Source of the DNA: Oceanospirillales bacterium
Lineage (GTDB): Bacteria > Pseudomonadota > Gammaproteobacteria > Xanthomonadales > SZUA-36
Length of the DNA stretch: 7,537 nucleotides
Reading direction: 5' to 3'
Assembly (NCBI GenBank): GCA_003232965.1
Contig: QIKG01000268.1
Coordinates: 1 to 7,537, forward strand
Made by a program: the position numbers and the translations under genes. Under the pieces are notes generated by a model. The model ran no database searches and was not told the origin of the DNA. It was given only the letters and a program-made list of their open reading frames with translations. Positions 6,752 to 7,537 of this stretch are shown here, one piece after another (position 1 is the stretch's first letter; the number at the start of each line of letters is the position of its first letter).

Positions 6752-7357
6752 ATGGATACTAAACAAACAGACACTGACGGCAGCTCACAGGACAGCCCAG
6801 AATTACCGCAGCAGCAACGGCAAATGCTGGTGGCTATGCCGAGCATGCTCGACCCGAACTTTATTCGCGGAGTGACGCTACTGTGCAAGCATGATGAGGA
6901 AGGTGCGATAGGAATCACAGTAAACCGACCTACAGATATGGTTTTACTGGAGGTTTTTAAATCTCTGAATATCGATTGCGATATTGCTGAAATTTCTGAA
7001 CAAATCGTTTTCCATGGTGGCCCGGTGCATCCGGAACGAGGTTTTGTTCTCCATAGCCCGGAGAAAAAATGGGAGTCCTCAATGGTGCTCGGTGATACCA
7101 TGATGGTTACTACATCCCGGGATGTACTGGCTGCTATCGCTGCTGGTGACGGCCCGGAAAAATACCTAGTCGCTTTGGGTTATGCTGGCTGGACAGCGGG
7201 ACAACTGGAACATGAGCTGCGTGAAAATGCCTGGCTGACTGTGGATATGGATTCCGATATTATTTTTAACCAGCCAACCTTCCAGCGCTGGGAAAAAGCT
7301 GTCGGTAAATTAGGTATCGACATCGATCAGGTTCATCATGGGGTGGGTCAGGCCTAA
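6752..7357 (+). CDS. yqgE: YqgE/AlgH family protein
   Basis: This belongs to the UPF0301 family (YqgE in E. coli, AlgH in Pseudomonas), small cytoplasmic proteins of unsettled function, in Pseudomonas linked to alginate regulation. The 201 residues carry the family signatures AMPSMLDPNFIRGVTLLCKH (28-47), GAIGITVNRP (51-60), HGGPVHPERGFVLH (88-101) and GYAGWTAGQLEHEL (143-156). The first 23 residues are a polar, Gln/Asp/Ser-rich tail, making it slightly longer than the 189-residue AlgH. The open frame extends back to 6608, but that part overlaps tonB. ATG 6752 is the first plausible start after tonB; its ribosome site is weak, and an in-frame TTG at 6728 is no better. It is 49 bases after tonB and 2 bases before ruvX, so the last two are probably translationally coupled. 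Confidence 0.93.
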   Translation: MDTKQTDTDGSSQDSPELPQQQRQMLVAMPSMLDPNFIRGVTLLCKHDEEGAIGITVNRPTDMVLLEVFKSLNIDCDIAEISEQIVFHGGPVHPERGFVLHSPEKKWESSMVLGDTMMVTTSRDVLAAIAAGDGPEKYLVALGYAGWTAGQLEHELRENAWLTVDMDSDIIFNQPTFQRWEKAVGKLGIDIDQVHHGVGQA

Positions 7358-7359
7358 GC

Positions 7360-7537
7360 ATGACCGCTGGTATTGTTCTAGGTTTTGACTTTGGTAGTAA
7401 ACGCATTGGCATTGCCAGCGGACAAACCGTATCGGCAACGGCAAGCTCATTGTGTGTATTGCCAAATCAAAAAAACACGCTTTGGCCGGCTATTGAAAAA
7501 ATTCTTAACGAATGGCAGCCTGAAATTTTAATCGTTG
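7360..7537 (+). CDS. ruvX: RuvX/YqgF, 5' part, cut by the window edge
   Basis: YqgF/RuvX is an RNase H-fold nuclease, in E. coli involved in 5' end maturation of pre-16S rRNA, and proposed as a Holliday junction resolvase. The first 59 residues are visible. They carry the family start GFDFGSKRIGIASGQTV (8-24), with catalytic Asp10 in the FDFG motif, and LNEWQPEILIV at the end, just before the conserved Gly that would begin the next block. The frame is open to the window edge. ATG 7360 starts 2 bases after the yqgE stop; yqgE-ruvX is a widely conserved pair in gammaproteobacteria. It lies beyond the pil-related genes and shows no anomaly. Confidence 0.94.
   Translation, partial: MTAGIVLGFDFGSKRIGIASGQTVSATASSLCVLPNQKNTLWPAIEKILNEWQPEILIV

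Noticed and set aside
1..7537. Defence island, phage, CRISPR or other novel system
   Set aside because: All genes belong to the conserved chromosomal pil-chp / gshB-tonB-yqgE-ruvX neighbourhood; no repeats array, integrase, transposase or unknown large gene is present.

Overview
The window is a typical gammaproteobacterial chromosomal locus of moderate GC. Gene content and protein similarity point to a relative of Pseudomonas or the Cellvibrionales, but the genus cannot be fixed from this sequence. Two gene groups diverge from a 340-base intergenic region at 4526-4865. I see no tRNA, rRNA, IS element, CRISPR array or prophage gene.

The minus-strand group (4525 down to 1) is the Pil-Chp chemosensory cluster that controls type IV pilus twitching motility. 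It runs pilG (response regulator), pilI (CheW-like adaptor), pilJ (chemoreceptor) and the N-terminal part of chpA (hybrid CheA-type kinase), which leaves the window at position 1. pilH (normally between pilG and pilI) and pilK (normally between pilJ and chpA) are not here. Two genes carry lesions. PilG lacks nine residues in frame, exactly where the receiver domain's first beta-strand and acidic Asp pair should be. chpA needs one net +1/-2 frame change near 1150-1165 to be read through. pilI and pilJ look intact.

The plus-strand group (4866 to 7537) is gshB (glutathione synthetase), a tonB family gene resembling Pseudomonas tonB3, yqgE/algH, and the start of ruvX/yqgF. These four genes sit next to pilG in Pseudomonas aeruginosa as well, so the arrangement is ancestral and not a transferred island.

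In an intact system PilJ would sense the pilus or surface signal and pass it through PilI to ChpA, which phosphorylates PilG to drive pilus extension and retraction. In this sequence the two phosphotransfer parts (ChpA and PilG) are damaged while receptor and adaptor are not. That means either early decay or loss of phosphorylation dependence of the pathway, or sequence/assembly errors. The window does not show a wholly new system; the altered PilG is its most interesting point.
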